From: Treponema phagedenis
GTDB taxonomy: Bacteria; Spirochaetota; Spirochaetia; Treponematales; Treponemataceae
DNA length: 64,000 nucleotides
Direction: 5' to 3'
Assembly (NCBI RefSeq): GCF_008153345.1
Contig: NZ_CP042818.1
Coordinates: forward strand, 3,308,117 to 3,372,116
Positions 1 to 9,048 of this stretch are shown here, one piece after another (within the stretch, counting starts at the first letter, position 1; each line of letters starts with the position of its first letter). Under the pieces are notes generated by a model that was not told where the DNA came from, made no database searches, and worked only from the letters and a program-made list of their open reading frames with translations. The position numbers were made by a program, and so were the translations under genes.

Positions 1-356
1 AGTCAAGATTAAACGTTGCCGATAACTCCGGAGCAAAGCTTGTTGAGTGTATCAAAGTAATCGGCGGATCGCATCGAAGATATGCCGGAATTGGTGATAT
101 TATTGTTGTGGCGGTTAAGGACACACTCCCCACATCTACAGTAAAAAAAGGTTCCGTAGAGAAAGCGGTGATTGTCCGTGTTTCCAAAGAATATCGCCGC
201 CTTGACGGTACTTATATCCGCTTTGATGATAATGCCTGTGTTCTTATTGATGCAAATAAGAACCCCAAGGGAAAGCGAATTTTTGGACCGGTTGCTCGAG
301 AACTTCGAGATGTCGGGTTTATGAAAATCGTATCGTTGGCCCCTGAAGTTCTTTAG
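1..356 (+). CDS. rplN: 50S ribosomal protein L14, 5' end outside window
   Basis: The open frame enters at base 3 ([11 protein letters not shown]) and runs to the stop at 354-356, so only the first few residues are missing. The opening, the [16 protein letters not shown] stretch and the end at EVL are typical of bacterial L14, which sits in the 50S subunit next to L19 at the subunit interface. A start at 108 would lose about a third of the protein. L24 follows after 9 bases, the normal spc operon order. Confidence 0.97.
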   Translation, partial: SRLNVADNSGAKLVECIKVIGGSHRRYAGIGDIIVVAVKDTLPTSTVKKGSVEKAVIVRVSKEYRRLDGTYIRFDDNACVLIDANKNPKGKRIFGPVARELRDVGFMKIVSLAPEVL

Positions 357-365
357 GAGAGTGAA

Positions 366-677
366 ATGGCTAATAAAATTAAGATCAAAAAGAATGATAC
401 GGTAGAAGTTATCGCGGGGAAAGATAAAGGCAAAAGAGGTATGGTTCTCCGAGTGCTTCCATCCTCTAATCGAGTGATCGTGCAGGGCTTAAATATGCAA
501 AAAAAAGCAATGCGGAGAAAAAGTCAGCAGGATAGAGGCGGAATTATGGAAATTGAAACTCCTATTCACGTTTCTAACGTCATGATCGTCGGGAAAAACG
601 GACCTACTCGTATCGGATATAAAATGGAAGGCGATAAAAAAATAAGAATATGTCGTAAAACTGGAGAGGCGTTGTAA
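366..677 (+). CDS. rplX: 50S ribosomal protein L24
   Basis: A 103-residue protein with the N-terminal KOW motif (residues about 8-30, [17 protein letters not shown]), the RNA-binding feature of L24, an early assembly initiator of the 50S subunit. The length is normal. An AGGAG ribosome site precedes the ATG. The stop TAA shares its last base with the ATG of the L5 gene (TAATG), which points to coupled translation. Confidence 0.98.
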   Translation: MANKIKIKKNDTVEVIAGKDKGKRGMVLRVLPSSNRVIVQGLNMQKKAMRRKSQQDRGGIMEIETPIHVSNVMIVGKNGPTRIGYKMEGDKKIRICRKTGEAL

Positions 678-1228
678 TGAGTAATTATGTACCTCGGCTT
701 AAGAAAGTCTATACAGAAAATATAGCCCCTGCATTAGTAGAAGAATTCGGTTACACAACAATAATGCAAGTGCCGAAGCTCAAAAAAATCGTTTTAAGCA
801 TGGGTGTTGGTGAAGCTCTCACGAATAAGAAACTTCTTGATGCCGCAGTGACGGATCTCGGTATTATTACCGGACAGAAGGCTGTGAAAACAAAGGCAAA
901 AAAGAGTATCGCAAACTTTAAACTTCGTGAGGGAAACGAAATTGGTGCGATGGTAACATTGCGCGGCTCAAGAATGTATGAATTTCTTGATCGTTTTATA
1001 AATGTTGCTTTGCCTCGAGTTAAGGATTTTCGCGGTGTAAATCCGAACGGTTTTGACGGTCGCGGAAATTATTCAATGGGAGTTACCGAACAAATAATTT
1101 TTCCTGAAATTGATTTTGATAAAATCGAAAGAATTGCCGGATTAAATATCACAATGGTTACTTCCGCTCAAACAGACCAAGAGGCCCGCAGCCTTCTTGG
1201 AAAGTTTGGTATGCCCTTTAGAAAATAA
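677..1228 (+). CDS. rplE: 50S ribosomal protein L5
   Basis: A 183-residue protein with the L5 signature ([12 protein letters not shown] near residue 35) and the C-terminal region with [19 protein letters not shown]5 binds 5S rRNA and contacts tRNA in the P site. The length is as usual. The start overlaps the L24 stop by one base; the S14 gene follows after 11 bases. Confidence 0.98.
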   Translation: MSNYVPRLKKVYTENIAPALVEEFGYTTIMQVPKLKKIVLSMGVGEALTNKKLLDAAVTDLGIITGQKAVKTKAKKSIANFKLREGNEIGAMVTLRGSRMYEFLDRFINVALPRVKDFRGVNPNGFDGRGNYSMGVTEQIIFPEIDFDKIERIAGLNITMVTSAQTDQEARSLLGKFGMPFRK

Positions 1229-1239
1229 GAGAGGTTTTC

Positions 1240-1425
1240 ATGGCAAAAACATCATTAATAAATAAGGCAAATAGAACCCCTAAGTTTTCTACACGCAAAT
1301 ATAATCGATGTAGAGTATGCGGTAGACCTCGCGGGTATATGAGAAAATTTGAAATGTGCCGTATCTGTTTTAGAAAATTAGCCAGTGAAGGTCAGATACC
1401 AGGCGTTACAAAATCAAGTTGGTAG
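1240..1425 (+). CDS. rpsZ: 30S ribosomal protein S14, zinc-binding short form
   Basis: A 61-residue S14 of the short type (type Z). Four cysteines in two CxxC pairs are visible at residues 24, 27, 40 and 43, the zinc ribbon that separates this form from the longer zinc-free S14. S14 helps assemble the head of the 30S subunit. It sits between L5 and S8 as in other spc operons. AGAGAGG precedes the ATG. Confidence 0.97.
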   Translation: MAKTSLINKANRTPKFSTRKYNRCRVCGRPRGYMRKFEMCRICFRKLASEGQIPGVTKSSW

Positions 1426-1435
1426 GAGGTAAAAG

Positions 1436-1834
1436 ATGAGTGTTTCAGATCCGGTTGCAGATATGCTGACAAAAATTCGTAATGCAGCGACAGCAGGACA
1501 TGAGAAAGTAGATGTGCCTTCTTCAAAACTTAAGCTTGAGATTGTAAAAATATTAAAAACGGAAGGCTATATTAGGAATTTTAAGAAAATTGCCGAAGAC
1601 GGTACGAACAATATTCGGGTATTCTTAAAATATGATGATAATGAAGTTTCGGTAATTCAAGGGATTGAAAAATTATCAACTCCCGGTCGAAGAGTGTATT
1701 CGGGATATAAAACATTACCGCGCGTATATAATGGCTATGGGACATTAATCGTTTCAACTTCATTGGGTGTAACAACAGGTAAGCGTGCCGCTGAACAACA
1801 GGTAGGCGGAGAGCTGATCTGTAAGGTTTGGTAG
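1436..1834 (+). CDS. rpsH: 30S ribosomal protein S8
   Basis: A 132-residue protein beginning [14 protein letters not shown] and ending in the conserved C-terminal [14 protein letters not shown] block that binds 16S rRNA. In E. coli S8 also represses its own operon by binding mRNA; whether that holds here cannot be seen. An AGGAGG ribosome site lies before the ATG, and the same site-plus-spacing precedes L6. Confidence 0.98.
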   Translation: MSVSDPVADMLTKIRNAATAGHEKVDVPSSKLKLEIVKILKTEGYIRNFKKIAEDGTNNIRVFLKYDDNEVSVIQGIEKLSTPGRRVYSGYKTLPRVYNGYGTLIVSTSLGVTTGKRAAEQQVGGELICKVW

Positions 1835-1844
1835 GAGGTAAAAA

Positions 1845-2384
1845 ATGTCAAAGGTCGGAAAACTTCCTGTGGTAATTCCTGCAGGTGTAAAGGTATCCGT
1901 TTCTCCTACCGCTTTTACCGTGGAGGGGCCAAAAGGGAAGCTTACACAGGACTATCTTCCTTTAGTCGATATTAAAGTTGAAGGTGCGGAGGCGCTTGTT
2001 ACCAGAAAGAATGATACAAAAGAAGCTCGTTCTTGTCACGGCTTATATCGAAAGCTTTTAAGCAACATGGTTGCGGGAGTAACAAACGGTTTTTCAAAAA
2101 CGCTTATAATTAACGGCGTAGGATACCGTGCGGAAGTAAAGGATAAAATATTGGTTATGGCTCTCGGTTATTCAAATGATTTCAGCGTTCTTATTCCTGA
2201 AGGAATAGAGGTAAAAGTTGAAAGTCCCGGAAAAATTGTAGTTTCCGGAATAAGCAAAGAGCGTGTTGGTGAGTTCGCGGCACAAATTCGCAAACTTCGG
2301 CTTCCTGAACCTTATAAAGGAAAGGGAATACGATATGACGATGAAGTTATTGTGCGCAAAGTCGGTAAATCCGGGGTTAAATAA
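1845..2384 (+). CDS. rplF: 50S ribosomal protein L6
   Basis: A 179-residue protein with the two L6 repeats. The C-terminal signature [19 protein letters not shown] is near residues 151-170. L6 lies near the factor-binding site of the 50S subunit. The start is supported by AGGAGG seven bases upstream. Length and order (S8-L6-L18) are standard. Confidence 0.98.
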   Translation: MSKVGKLPVVIPAGVKVSVSPTAFTVEGPKGKLTQDYLPLVDIKVEGAEALVTRKNDTKEARSCHGLYRKLLSNMVAGVTNGFSKTLIINGVGYRAEVKDKILVMALGYSNDFSVLIPEGIEVKVESPGKIVVSGISKERVGEFAAQIRKLRLPEPYKGKGIRYDDEVIVRKVGKSGVK

Positions 2385-2396
2385 GGGTTAAGCGAT

Positions 2397-2759
2397 ATGA
2401 TTAGAAAACAAAATGATAAAAACAGAAAACGAATGAAGCGTAAGATCCATATCCGAAAAAGGATTCACGGAACAGCAGAGCGTCCTCGAATGTCTGTTTT
2501 CCGCAGTAATAAAAATATTTCGGTACAGGTTATTGATGATGATAAAGGCTGCACATTGGTTTCCGTATCCACGTTGGAAAAAGATCTTGCTTCTTTAAAA
2601 GTGAATATTGCATCCGGTGAAAAAGTCGGTGAAGAGATTGGAAAACGGCTCAAAGAGAAAAACATCGACACTGTTGTTTTTGACAGAAACGGCTTTTTAT
2701 ATCACGGCGTAGTAGCGGCTGTTGCCGACGGTGCCCGCAAAGCGGGAATTAATTTCTAG
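2397..2759 (+). CDS. rplR: 50S ribosomal protein L18
   Basis: A 120-residue basic protein with the 5S rRNA-binding fold: a lysine/arginine-rich N-terminus ([16 protein letters not shown]), [20 protein letters not shown] in the middle, and [23 protein letters not shown] at the end. L18 brings 5S rRNA to the 50S subunit together with L5. The upstream ribosome site is weak (GGGTTAAGCG). Confidence 0.98.
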   Translation: MIRKQNDKNRKRMKRKIHIRKRIHGTAERPRMSVFRSNKNISVQVIDDDKGCTLVSVSTLEKDLASLKVNIASGEKVGEEIGKRLKEKNIDTVVFDRNGFLYHGVVAAVADGARKAGINF

Positions 2760-2768
2760 GGAGTGGGT

Positions 2769-3287
2769 ATGGATCGTCAAAAAGATTTCGGCAAAGGCCG
2801 ACAGAATGAAAAAGAATTTATAGAAAAACTGATTAAGCTCAACCGTACTGCAAAAGTTGTAAAAGGCGGACGCAGATTTTCTTTTTCCGCTCTTACAGTT
2901 GTAGGTGATCAAAAAGGTCGGGTTGGATACGGATTCGGCAAAGCAAATGATGTAAGCGAGGCAATTAGAAAAAGTCTTGAAAAAGCAAAACACAATATGG
3001 TTGTGTTTCCTCTTAAAGACGGAACAATTCCTCATGAAGTGCAGGGAAAATTTAAAGGTTCTTCAGTTTTGCTACGTCCCGCATGTTCAGGTACCGGAAT
3101 TATTGCAGGCGGTACTATTCGTGCCATCATGGAAGCGGCAGGAGCTACTAATGTGCTTTCAAAATCATTAGGCTCAAACTCTGCAGTAAATGTGGTGCGG
3201 GCAACCTTTGAAGCCGCCTCTCAGCTGATGGATGCGAAAACTGCCGCTAAAAATAGAGGCAAAAGCCTTGCGGAATTTTGGGGGTAG
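2769..3287 (+). CDS. rpsE: 30S ribosomal protein S5
   Basis: S5 takes part in decoding fidelity. The S5 fold is clear: FIEKLIKLNRTAKVVKGGRRFSF, then GYGFGKANDVSEAIRKSLEKA, and a C-terminal domain ending AEFWG. An in-frame GTG exists at 2763, but AGGGAG at 2758-2763 is placed correctly for the ATG at 2769, so I use that (172 residues). L30 begins four bases after the stop. Confidence 0.96.
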   Translation: MDRQKDFGKGRQNEKEFIEKLIKLNRTAKVVKGGRRFSFSALTVVGDQKGRVGYGFGKANDVSEAIRKSLEKAKHNMVVFPLKDGTIPHEVQGKFKGSSVLLRPACSGTGIIAGGTIRAIMEAAGATNVLSKSLGSNSAVNVVRATFEAASQLMDAKTAAKNRGKSLAEFWG

Positions 3288-3290
3288 AGC

Positions 3291-3476
3291 ATGGGAAAAA
3301 AAATTAGTATTAAACTTATACGAAGTACAATAGGCCAGCGGGTGCATGTATGTAAAACTGTACGCTCGCTCGGTTTGGGTAAGTTGAATTCAGTGGTGGA
3401 AAAAGAAGCGAACCCTGCTATTTTAGGGATGGTTCGCACTGTTTCTCACCTTGTTGAGGTAAAGGAGTTGAACTAA
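3291..3476 (+). CDS. rpmD: 50S ribosomal protein L30
   Basis: A 61-residue protein of the short bacterial L30 type ([30 protein letters not shown], then [15 protein letters not shown]). L30 is a peripheral 50S protein absent from some bacteria; this lineage keeps it. Its stop overlaps the start of the L15 gene by one base (TAATG). Confidence 0.96.
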   Translation: MGKKISIKLIRSTIGQRVHVCKTVRSLGLGKLNSVVEKEANPAILGMVRTVSHLVEVKELN

Positions 3477-3928
3477 TGTCTGATTTTAATTTAACAGCTC
3501 CCTATGGTGCCAATAAAAAAAAGCGGATTGTAGGTCGCGGTTCTTCTTCGGGGCGCGGAACTACCGCTGGAAGGGGAAATAAGGGACAAAAAGCCCGATC
3601 CGGAGGTAAAAGCTATATCGGCTTTGAAGGCGGACAGATGCCTCTGTATAGGCGTGTTGCAAAAAAAGGATTTACAAATTTTCCGTTTAAGAAAGAGTAT
3701 GTAATTCTGAATGTAGATGCGCTTGAGCAAAAGTATACAGACGGTGAAGTTGTGGATAAAGAGAGTCTTATTTTAAAAAGACTGATTAAAAACACACGAG
3801 AATCTGTAAAGCTTCTTGGCAATGGAGAGTTAACCAAAAAACTTACAGTAAATGTTGATAAGATTTCTGCTTCAGCGAAGGAGAAAATAGAAAAAGCCGG
3901 CGGTTCCATCGTTCAGGCACAAGAATAA
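3476..3928 (+). CDS. rplO: 50S ribosomal protein L15
   Basis: A 150-residue protein with the glycine/arginine-rich N-terminal extension that penetrates the 50S subunit (VGRGSSSGRGTTAGRGNKGQ, residues about 19-38) and the globular C-terminal part. The start overlaps the L30 stop. It precedes secY, as in most bacteria. Confidence 0.98.
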   Translation: MSDFNLTAPYGANKKKRIVGRGSSSGRGTTAGRGNKGQKARSGGKSYIGFEGGQMPLYRRVAKKGFTNFPFKKEYVILNVDALEQKYTDGEVVDKESLILKRLIKNTRESVKLLGNGELTKKLTVNVDKISASAKEKIEKAGGSIVQAQE

Positions 3929-3945
3929 AATAGGCGGTAAGGGGC

Positions 3946-5265
3946 ATGAAAAATAATGCTTTAATAGCAATGTTTAGAATACGAGAACTACGAGAAAGAA
4001 TTCTTTTTACCTTAGGGGTGCTTGTAGTTTTCCGTTTGGGTTCAGTACTCACCATCCCCGGTATTGATCCTCACGCTTTATCCGCTTATTTTAAGTCGCA
4101 AGTTCGCGGAAATGCCTTTGTTGATTATATGGATTTCTTTGTCGGCGGTGCATTTTCAAATTTTTCCGTGTTTATGCTTGGGGTTATGCCCTATATTTCA
4201 ACACAGATTTTAATGCAGCTGGCGATGGTAATTTTCCCGAGTTTAAAGAAAATCGCGGAAGATGACGGAGGCCGGAGAAAGATTCAACTGTGGACGCGTG
4301 TTATAACCGTGTTTGTTTGTTTGATTCAATCTTCTGCGGTAACAGTATATGCAGGACAAATACCGGGGGCAATTGTTATTCAAAACAGAGCCTTGTATTT
4401 GTTTATTACAATGATTACCGTTACGTCAGGAAGTATGATTACGCTTTGGCTTGGAGAGCAAATTACCGCCCGCGGAATTGGCAACGGTATTTCCATGATA
4501 ATCTTTGCCGGCATTGTAGCACGTCTTCCGCATGCACTTTCGGAAGTATGGCGGCTTCAACGGCTGGGTGAATTGAATCTTGTATTTGTGATTATCGTAT
4601 TCTGTATGTTTGTTGGTATTGTTGTACTTGTTATATATGAGCAGCAAGGACAGCGAAAAATCCCTGTGCATTACGCAAAACGAGTTGTCGGACGCAAAAT
4701 GTACGGCGGACAGAGTACTTATATTCCGTTTAAAATTAACCCTTCGGGAGTAATTCCTATTATTTTTGCATCTTCGTTTTTAACTTTTCCTTTGCAAATA
4801 GCAACAAGTATAGGACCGAATGTACGTTGGCTTAACAGTCTCGCGCAGTTTTTACGCCCGCATGGTTGGTGGTATAATATTTTCTATGTGATTTTAATTA
4901 TTTTCTTTGCGTATTTTTATACGCAGGTAACCTTAAATCCTACAGAAATTGCAAAACAAATACGTGAAAATGGCGGATCAATCCCCGGCATCAGAACGGA
5001 TAAAACCGAAGAGTATCTACAGAGAATTCTTAACCGATTGGTTCTTCCTGGATCTCTGTATTTAGCGGCGATTGCCGTATTGCCGACGGTTATTCAAACG
5101 CTTTTCGGGTTTCCGCCTTCAATTTCCATGTTAATGGGAGGAACCTCTTTGCTCATTTTGGTTGGAGTGGATCTTGATACAATGAGTCAAATCGAAGCAC
5201 AGCTGAAGATGCATCATCATGAAGGTTTAGTGAAGAGGGGAAGACTCAGGTCAAGGAACCTATAG
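3946..5265 (+). CDS. secY: Protein translocase subunit SecY
   Basis: A 439-residue integral membrane protein, the channel of the Sec translocon that exports and inserts proteins with SecE, SecG and SecA. About ten hydrophobic segments are visible. The family landmarks are present: the plug region after the first segment, TARGIGNGISMIIFAGI in the middle, and NPTEIAKQIRENGGSIPGIR near residue 327. Length is normal. The gene lies 17 bases after L15 in the usual place. Confidence 0.98.
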   Translation: MKNNALIAMFRIRELRERILFTLGVLVVFRLGSVLTIPGIDPHALSAYFKSQVRGNAFVDYMDFFVGGAFSNFSVFMLGVMPYISTQILMQLAMVIFPSLKKIAEDDGGRRKIQLWTRVITVFVCLIQSSAVTVYAGQIPGAIVIQNRALYLFITMITVTSGSMITLWLGEQITARGIGNGISMIIFAGIVARLPHALSEVWRLQRLGELNLVFVIIVFCMFVGIVVLVIYEQQGQRKIPVHYAKRVVGRKMYGGQSTYIPFKINPSGVIPIIFASSFLTFPLQIATSIGPNVRWLNSLAQFLRPHGWWYNIFYVILIIFFAYFYTQVTLNPTEIAKQIRENGGSIPGIRTDKTEEYLQRILNRLVLPGSLYLAAIAVLPTVIQTLFGFPPSISMLMGGTSLLILVGVDLDTMSQIEAQLKMHHHEGLVKRGRLRSRNL

Positions 5266-5312
5266 AAAGGCTTTTACGTAAAAGGCAATTAGCTTTTACA
5301 AGGAGATAGCAA

Positions 5313-5426
5313 ATGAAAGTAAGAACAAGTGTAAAACCTATTTGTGATAAGTGTAAAATCATTAAGCGAAATGGAATTATTCGCATTATCTGCACTAATC
5401 CAAAACATAAACAGCGCCAAGGATAA
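5313..5426 (+). CDS. rpmJ: 50S ribosomal protein L36, zinc form
   Basis: A 37-residue protein between secY and S13. It starts [21 protein letters not shown] and ends KHKQRQG. The zinc ligands Cys11, Cys14, Cys27 and His32 are all present, so this is the zinc-containing (C+) form. A strong AAGGAG site lies at 5300-5305 before the ATG at 5313. Confidence 0.96.
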   Translation: MKVRTSVKPICDKCKIIKRNGIIRIICTNPKHKQRQG

Positions 5427-5442
5427 TGGAGGAAACTGAAAG

Positions 5443-5808
5443 ATGGCTCGTATAGCGGGAGTCGACCTCCCTAATAAACACGTTAATATTGCATTAACCT
5501 ATATTTATGGTATTTCTCATTCGTCCGCTAAGACTATTTGTGAAAAAGCAAAAATAGATCCAGGCAGAATGATGAATGATCTCGATCAAGATGAACTGGC
5601 GGTTATCCGCAGTATTCTTGAAAAAGATTATAAAGTGGAAGGACGCTTAAGAACCGAAGTTGCTTTAAATATTAAGAGACTTATGGATATAGGTTGTTAT
5701 CGGGGACTAAGACATAGAAAAGGGCTTCCTGTCCGCGGACAAAGAACAAGAACGAATGCTCGTACACGCAAGGGTAAGAAAAAGACTGTTGCGGGTAAGA
5801 AGAAGTAA
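5443..5808 (+). CDS. rpsM: 30S ribosomal protein S13
   Basis: A 121-residue protein beginning [20 protein letters not shown] with the helix-two-turn-helix region and the C-terminal [20 protein letters not shown] motif that reaches toward the P-site tRNA. S13 forms intersubunit bridges. The basic tail is of ordinary length. An AATGGAGG site precedes the ATG. Confidence 0.98.
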   Translation: MARIAGVDLPNKHVNIALTYIYGISHSSAKTICEKAKIDPGRMMNDLDQDELAVIRSILEKDYKVEGRLRTEVALNIKRLMDIGCYRGLRHRKGLPVRGQRTRTNARTRKGKKKTVAGKKK

Positions 5809-5826
5809 GATAACTGGAGGATTAAC

Positions 5827-6207
5827 GTGGCTACCGTAAAAAAACGGAAAGAAAAGAAAAGTGTATATGAAGGAAATGTATATATTCAGGCAACCTTTAA
5901 TAATACCATAATAACAATTACTGACCTGAAAGGAAATGCGCTTTCTTGGGCATCGTCGGGCGGGCTCGGTTTTAATGGGGCAAAAAAATCTACTCCGTTT
6001 GCCGCACAGACGGTGGCGGAGACCGCAATACAAAAGGCACAACAGTATGGATTGCGCGAAGTGCATGTTTTTGTAAAAGGTCCCGGTGTCGGTCGTGAAT
6101 CGGCAATAAGAACATTAGGAGTAATGGGGTTAAAAGTGCGCTCAATAAGCGACGTAACTCCTATTCCTCATAACGGATGTCGCCCGCGTAAGACCCGTCG
6201 TGTCTAA
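5827..6207 (+). CDS. rpsK: 30S ribosomal protein S11
   Basis: A 126-residue protein of the 30S platform. Family landmarks include [37 protein letters not shown] and the C-terminal [15 protein letters not shown]. The start is GTG at 5827, supported by GGAGG six bases upstream (TGGAGGATTAACGTG). It is followed by rpoA, the alpha-operon arrangement. Confidence 0.98.
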   Translation: MATVKKRKEKKSVYEGNVYIQATFNNTIITITDLKGNALSWASSGGLGFNGAKKSTPFAAQTVAETAIQKAQQYGLREVHVFVKGPGVGRESAIRTLGVMGLKVRSISDVTPIPHNGCRPRKTRRV

Positions 6208-6231
6208 TTATTCTAATAGAAAGGAGTTGGA

Positions 6232-7287
6232 ATGGCCCGTAAAAACCTTTTAAAAGGATTCAAAAAACCCAAAGGGGTAGATTTTGTAGCTGAAGTATCG
6301 GATGAAAGTCATGGGAAATTTATTGCCTCCCCCTTTGAAACAGGCTTTGGAACAACTATCGGTAATTGTCTTAGACGCGTTTTACTTTCCTCTATTCAAG
6401 GATATGCAATAACCTCAGTACGGATCACAACCTATGATGCTGATGGAGTAGGGCATAGCATTTCAAGCGAATTTGAATCCATCCCGCATGTTCGCGAAGA
6501 TACGCTTGAGATTTTAAATAATCTCAAGCAGATTCGTTTATTGCTTCCGGAAGAAGAAGAGGAGGGTGCCTTTACTTTTGAATTTCAAGGTCCCTGCACA
6601 ATAACGGGAGCTGATTTAGAAAAAGAATATCAGCTTCAGATTCTATCAAAAGATGTCCATATTATGGAAATGATGGAAGGGGCACATGTTGAGTTTGAAG
6701 TAAACGTAAAGTTCGGCAGAGGCTATGTCCCCGCGGAAACAAATGAACAGTATGTTGAAGTAGTGGGGACAATCCCTTTGGATTCCATTTTTAGCCCGGT
6801 TTTAAAAGTTCGCTATGAAATTCAACCTTGTCGAGTCGGACAACGTAATGACTATGACAAACTTGTGCTTGAAATTTGGACAGACGGTACTGTTCGTCCC
6901 GAAGATGCTTTAGCTGAAGCTGCGAAGATCGCAAAAGACCACTTTTCAATTTTTGTAAACTTTGACGAAAGCGTGCTTATTGGTGAAGATGATGCCGATG
7001 AAGATGATGCAAAAATAAGAGACTTGCTTAATACAAAAATTTCAGAGGTTGATTTTTCCGTGCGAGCAAGAAATTGTCTGGCAAATATAGGTGTTAAAAC
7101 TCTTGGAGAATTGACAAAAATATCCGAACAAACGCTTGCCAGCACCAGAAACGTTGGTAAAAAAAGCTTGAGTGAAATTCAGGGTAAATTACAAGAGTAT
7201 AATTTACGTTTGGGAATGACTGATTACAGTCATTTAAAAGATACGAATAAATTGGTAAGACAGAAGGAAGAAACAGATGAAGCATAA
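6232..7287 (+). CDS. rpoA: DNA-directed RNA polymerase subunit alpha
   Basis: A 351-residue alpha subunit. The N-terminal dimerisation domain (about residues 15-235) contains the [14 protein letters not shown] block. An acidic linker ([12 protein letters not shown]) leads into the C-terminal domain (about 270-330) with its helix-hairpin-helix region ([15 protein letters not shown]), which binds UP elements and activators. It overlaps the start of rplQ by 11 bases, implying coupled translation. Confidence 0.98.
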   Translation: MARKNLLKGFKKPKGVDFVAEVSDESHGKFIASPFETGFGTTIGNCLRRVLLSSIQGYAITSVRITTYDADGVGHSISSEFESIPHVREDTLEILNNLKQIRLLLPEEEEEGAFTFEFQGPCTITGADLEKEYQLQILSKDVHIMEMMEGAHVEFEVNVKFGRGYVPAETNEQYVEVVGTIPLDSIFSPVLKVRYEIQPCRVGQRNDYDKLVLEIWTDGTVRPEDALAEAAKIAKDHFSIFVNFDESVLIGEDDADEDDAKIRDLLNTKISEVDFSVRARNCLANIGVKTLGELTKISEQTLASTRNVGKKSLSEIQGKLQEYNLRLGMTDYSHLKDTNKLVRQKEETDEA

Positions 7288-7768
7288 AAACGGCTTTAAT
7301 CCGCTTTCTCGTACAAGTGCCCATCGACGTGCCTTGCACCGAAATATGGTAACCTCACTTTTTAGATACGAGCGGATTACAACAACTAAACAAAAAGCAA
7401 TGGAAATTCGTAGAACTGCGGAAAAATTGATTACCCGCTCAAAGGTTGATTCGGTACATAACCGAAGGCAGGCTGCGCGATTAATTTGGGATGCTGAGAT
7501 ACTGAACAAGCTCTTTACAGATATCGCTCCTCGCATGAAAGAACGAAACGGCGGTTATACCCGTGTTTTAAAGCTCGGTTTCCGCGAGGGAGATGCTGCC
7601 GATGTTGCAATTCTTGAGTTGGTAGATTATACCCTCGATAAGAGCGGCAAAAAACATGCGTTAAGCGAAAGCGATAAAAAAACAGCTGACGATAAAAAGT
7701 CCGCAAAAAAAGCCGCCGAAGCAAAACCAAAAAAATCGGCAAAAGCTGAAAGTTTGGAGGAAAAATAA
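7277..7768 (+). CDS. rplQ: 50S ribosomal protein L17 with lysine/alanine-rich tail
   Basis: The first 120 residues are ordinary L17 ([28 protein letters not shown] and the [21 protein letters not shown] block). The protein is 163 residues long, and the last 35-40 are a low-complexity Lys/Ala/Ser tail. Such tails occur in some L17 proteins; the role is unknown. The gene overlaps rpoA and shares one base with the next small gene (TAATG). Confidence 0.96.
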   Translation: MKHKNGFNPLSRTSAHRRALHRNMVTSLFRYERITTTKQKAMEIRRTAEKLITRSKVDSVHNRRQAARLIWDAEILNKLFTDIAPRMKERNGGYTRVLKLGFREGDAADVAILELVDYTLDKSGKKHALSESDKKTADDKKSAKKAAEAKPKKSAKAESLEEK

Positions 7769-7980
7769 TGTCAAAAGCTCATAGAGGAAAAGGAATACTT
7801 GATAAAACCAATCGTAGTCGAGGAACCTGTCCGGTAACAGGGCAAACAGGGGTTAAGCTTTTGTATGAACAGGAAATTGACGGAAAAAAAGTAAATATTT
7901 CTAAAATCGGTAGAGCAGTATTAAAAAATAAAAAAGCAGCTGAGGCAAAAAAAGAAGCTCCAGCGGAAAAAACCGAATAG
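7768..7980 (+). CDS. Small basic protein, last gene of the ribosomal operon
   Basis: A 70-residue lysine-rich protein starting one base inside the L17 stop codon, so it is co-translated with L17. The core, about residues 1-55, contains SKAHRGKGILDKTNRSRGTCPVTGQTGVKLLYE; the rest is a Lys/Ala/Glu tail like that of L17. T. pallidum has, as I recall, a hypothetical protein in the same place after rplQ. I see no known domain. Position and charge suggest a ribosome- or RNA-associated protein, but that is inference. Confidence 0.85.
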   Translation: MSKAHRGKGILDKTNRSRGTCPVTGQTGVKLLYEQEIDGKKVNISKIGRAVLKNKKAAEAKKEAPAEKTE

Positions 7981-8005
7981 TTTCTCGTTAATTTCTTTAT
8001 TGATG

Positions 8006-8060
8006 AAAGCGCTTGTTTCGCAAACTTCTGATATTTTTGCAACAAGCGCTTTTATTTTTA
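8006..8060 (+). terminator. Rho-independent terminator of the ribosomal operon
   Basis: AAAGCGCTTGTT (8006-8017) pairs perfectly with AACAAGCGCTTT (8041-8052). An inner GCAAA/TTTGC extends the stem after a two-base bulge. It is followed by a T-rich run (TTATTTTTATTTTC). It lies 26 bases after the last gene of the operon. Confidence 0.9.
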
Positions 8061-8075
8061 TTTTCTAGTCCGGAA

Positions 8076-8104
8076 TTGACAAAATTATCCTATTTTGTTA
8101 AAAT
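8076..8104 (+). promoter_or_regulatory. Promoter of the tRNA-Leu gene
   Basis: A consensus TTGACA (8076-8081), 17-base spacer and TAAAAT (8099-8104) lie just before the tRNA. Transcription would start near 8111, about ten bases upstream of the mature 5' end. Confidence 0.85.
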
Positions 8105-8120
8105 TAACTCTGTTTTCTAA

Positions 8121-8204
8121 GCCTCGATGGTGGAATTGGTAGACACGCTAGTTTCAGGTACTAGTGCTTTCACGGGCATGGGAGTTCAAGTCTCCCTCGA
8201 GGCA
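8121..8204 (+). tRNA. tRNA-Leu (anticodon CAG)
   Basis: An 84-base class II tRNA. The acceptor stem GCCTCGA pairs with TCGAGGC, with discriminator A at 8204. The anticodon stem CTAGT/ACTAG encloses the loop TTCAGGT, giving anticodon CAG. There is a short variable arm (TGCTTTCACGGGCA region) and a T arm with loop GTTCAAGTC. No 3' CCA is encoded. It has its own promoter and stands apart from the ribosomal operon. Confidence 0.95.
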
Positions 8205-9048
8205 TATTTTCCATAATTTCGATTATCTTTAGTCATAAAATTTAGCTCTCTTTGGATATTTTTCTTTCAGGATAAGAGGATAAGAAATTTATCTTGATTT
8301 GTTGAAATTTAAAACCATATTACGTTAAATTCTGAAGAAACGGCATGCTAGAATTTTTCGCAGCCTCTGAAATTTAAACAATACTTTTTACTCGTATAAC
8401 GTTCTATAAGTAAGTTGTCGTTATACTGATTGGAATCTTAACAGTAACAGTCTGCGGTTTCAGCATTCCTATGGTAAATTACTCACCGTTGCTAATTTCC
8501 AAACGATGTTTAAAAGCATCAACACAAAATTACAAAATTGAAGCTTTTAAACTCGGTGGCGAAGCAAAGGTAAATATCAAAGCTTCGCCCTTGCGCCGTG
8601 TCGGACTCTTTTATAAAATTTTTTATGGTTTGTATTAAATGCACTAAACGTTACTTGAGCTTTGTTGATGACTCTGCTTTTGCGAACTTGAAAAAAGTTT
8701 TTTTTACATTCCTAAAAACAAACCGATAGGTGTTGTTTTTACGGGTGTACCAAACAGTGTCGACGAAGAGGATTCTCCGAATCTGGATGAAAGTGTTTTA
8801 ATGGAAGAATTTCGATTTTGGGAATTTGTTACGGTATGCGGTTTATTATGGCGTAAGCTCTAAGACAGCGTGATGCCTACTTGACTTGTCAATATGAACA
8901 TGGTAAGACATGTTAGTATCAGTTAACTTTTAAAATCGGAAGAAAGTAAAGCCGGCTTTTGGAGTGTTAAAACTTGATACCGGAATCTGAAGTTTGAATA
9001 ATACAGACGTACATCAATTGAACGGTTTATTTTATAAAGGAAAAGAAA
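8205..9048. other. Long gap with repeat remnants and a decayed frame
   Basis: No intact gene. 8462-8640 is a copy of the interspersed repeat (listed separately). Short end-fragments of the same family (GTATAACGTT, CGTTATAC) lie at about 8394-8430. An open stretch at 8672-8863 without a proper start reads about 63 residues (including KNKPIGVVFTGVPNSVDEED) and may be the end of a lost gene; I do not recognise it. AAAGGAAAAGAAA just before 9049 is the ribosome site of the next gene. Confidence 0.6.
8462..8640 (+). repeat. Interspersed repeat copy A with two hairpin modules
   Basis: The frame is the common one: CATTCCTATGGTAAATTACT, CACCGTTG, then modules, then GCGCCGTGTCGGACTC and TTTTATAAAATTTTTTA. 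Module 1 (8504-8555) has CGAT, then GTTTAAAAGC pairing with GCTTTTAAAC, then TCG. Module 2 (8558-8589) has GGCGAAGC pairing with GCTTCGCC. Module 1 is nearly identical to the one at 56523-56574. Confidence 0.85.

Noticed and set aside
8672..8863. Open stretch of about 63 codons before the esterase gene
   Set aside because: No start codon with a ribosome site, no recognised family; mentioned as a possible gene remnant only.
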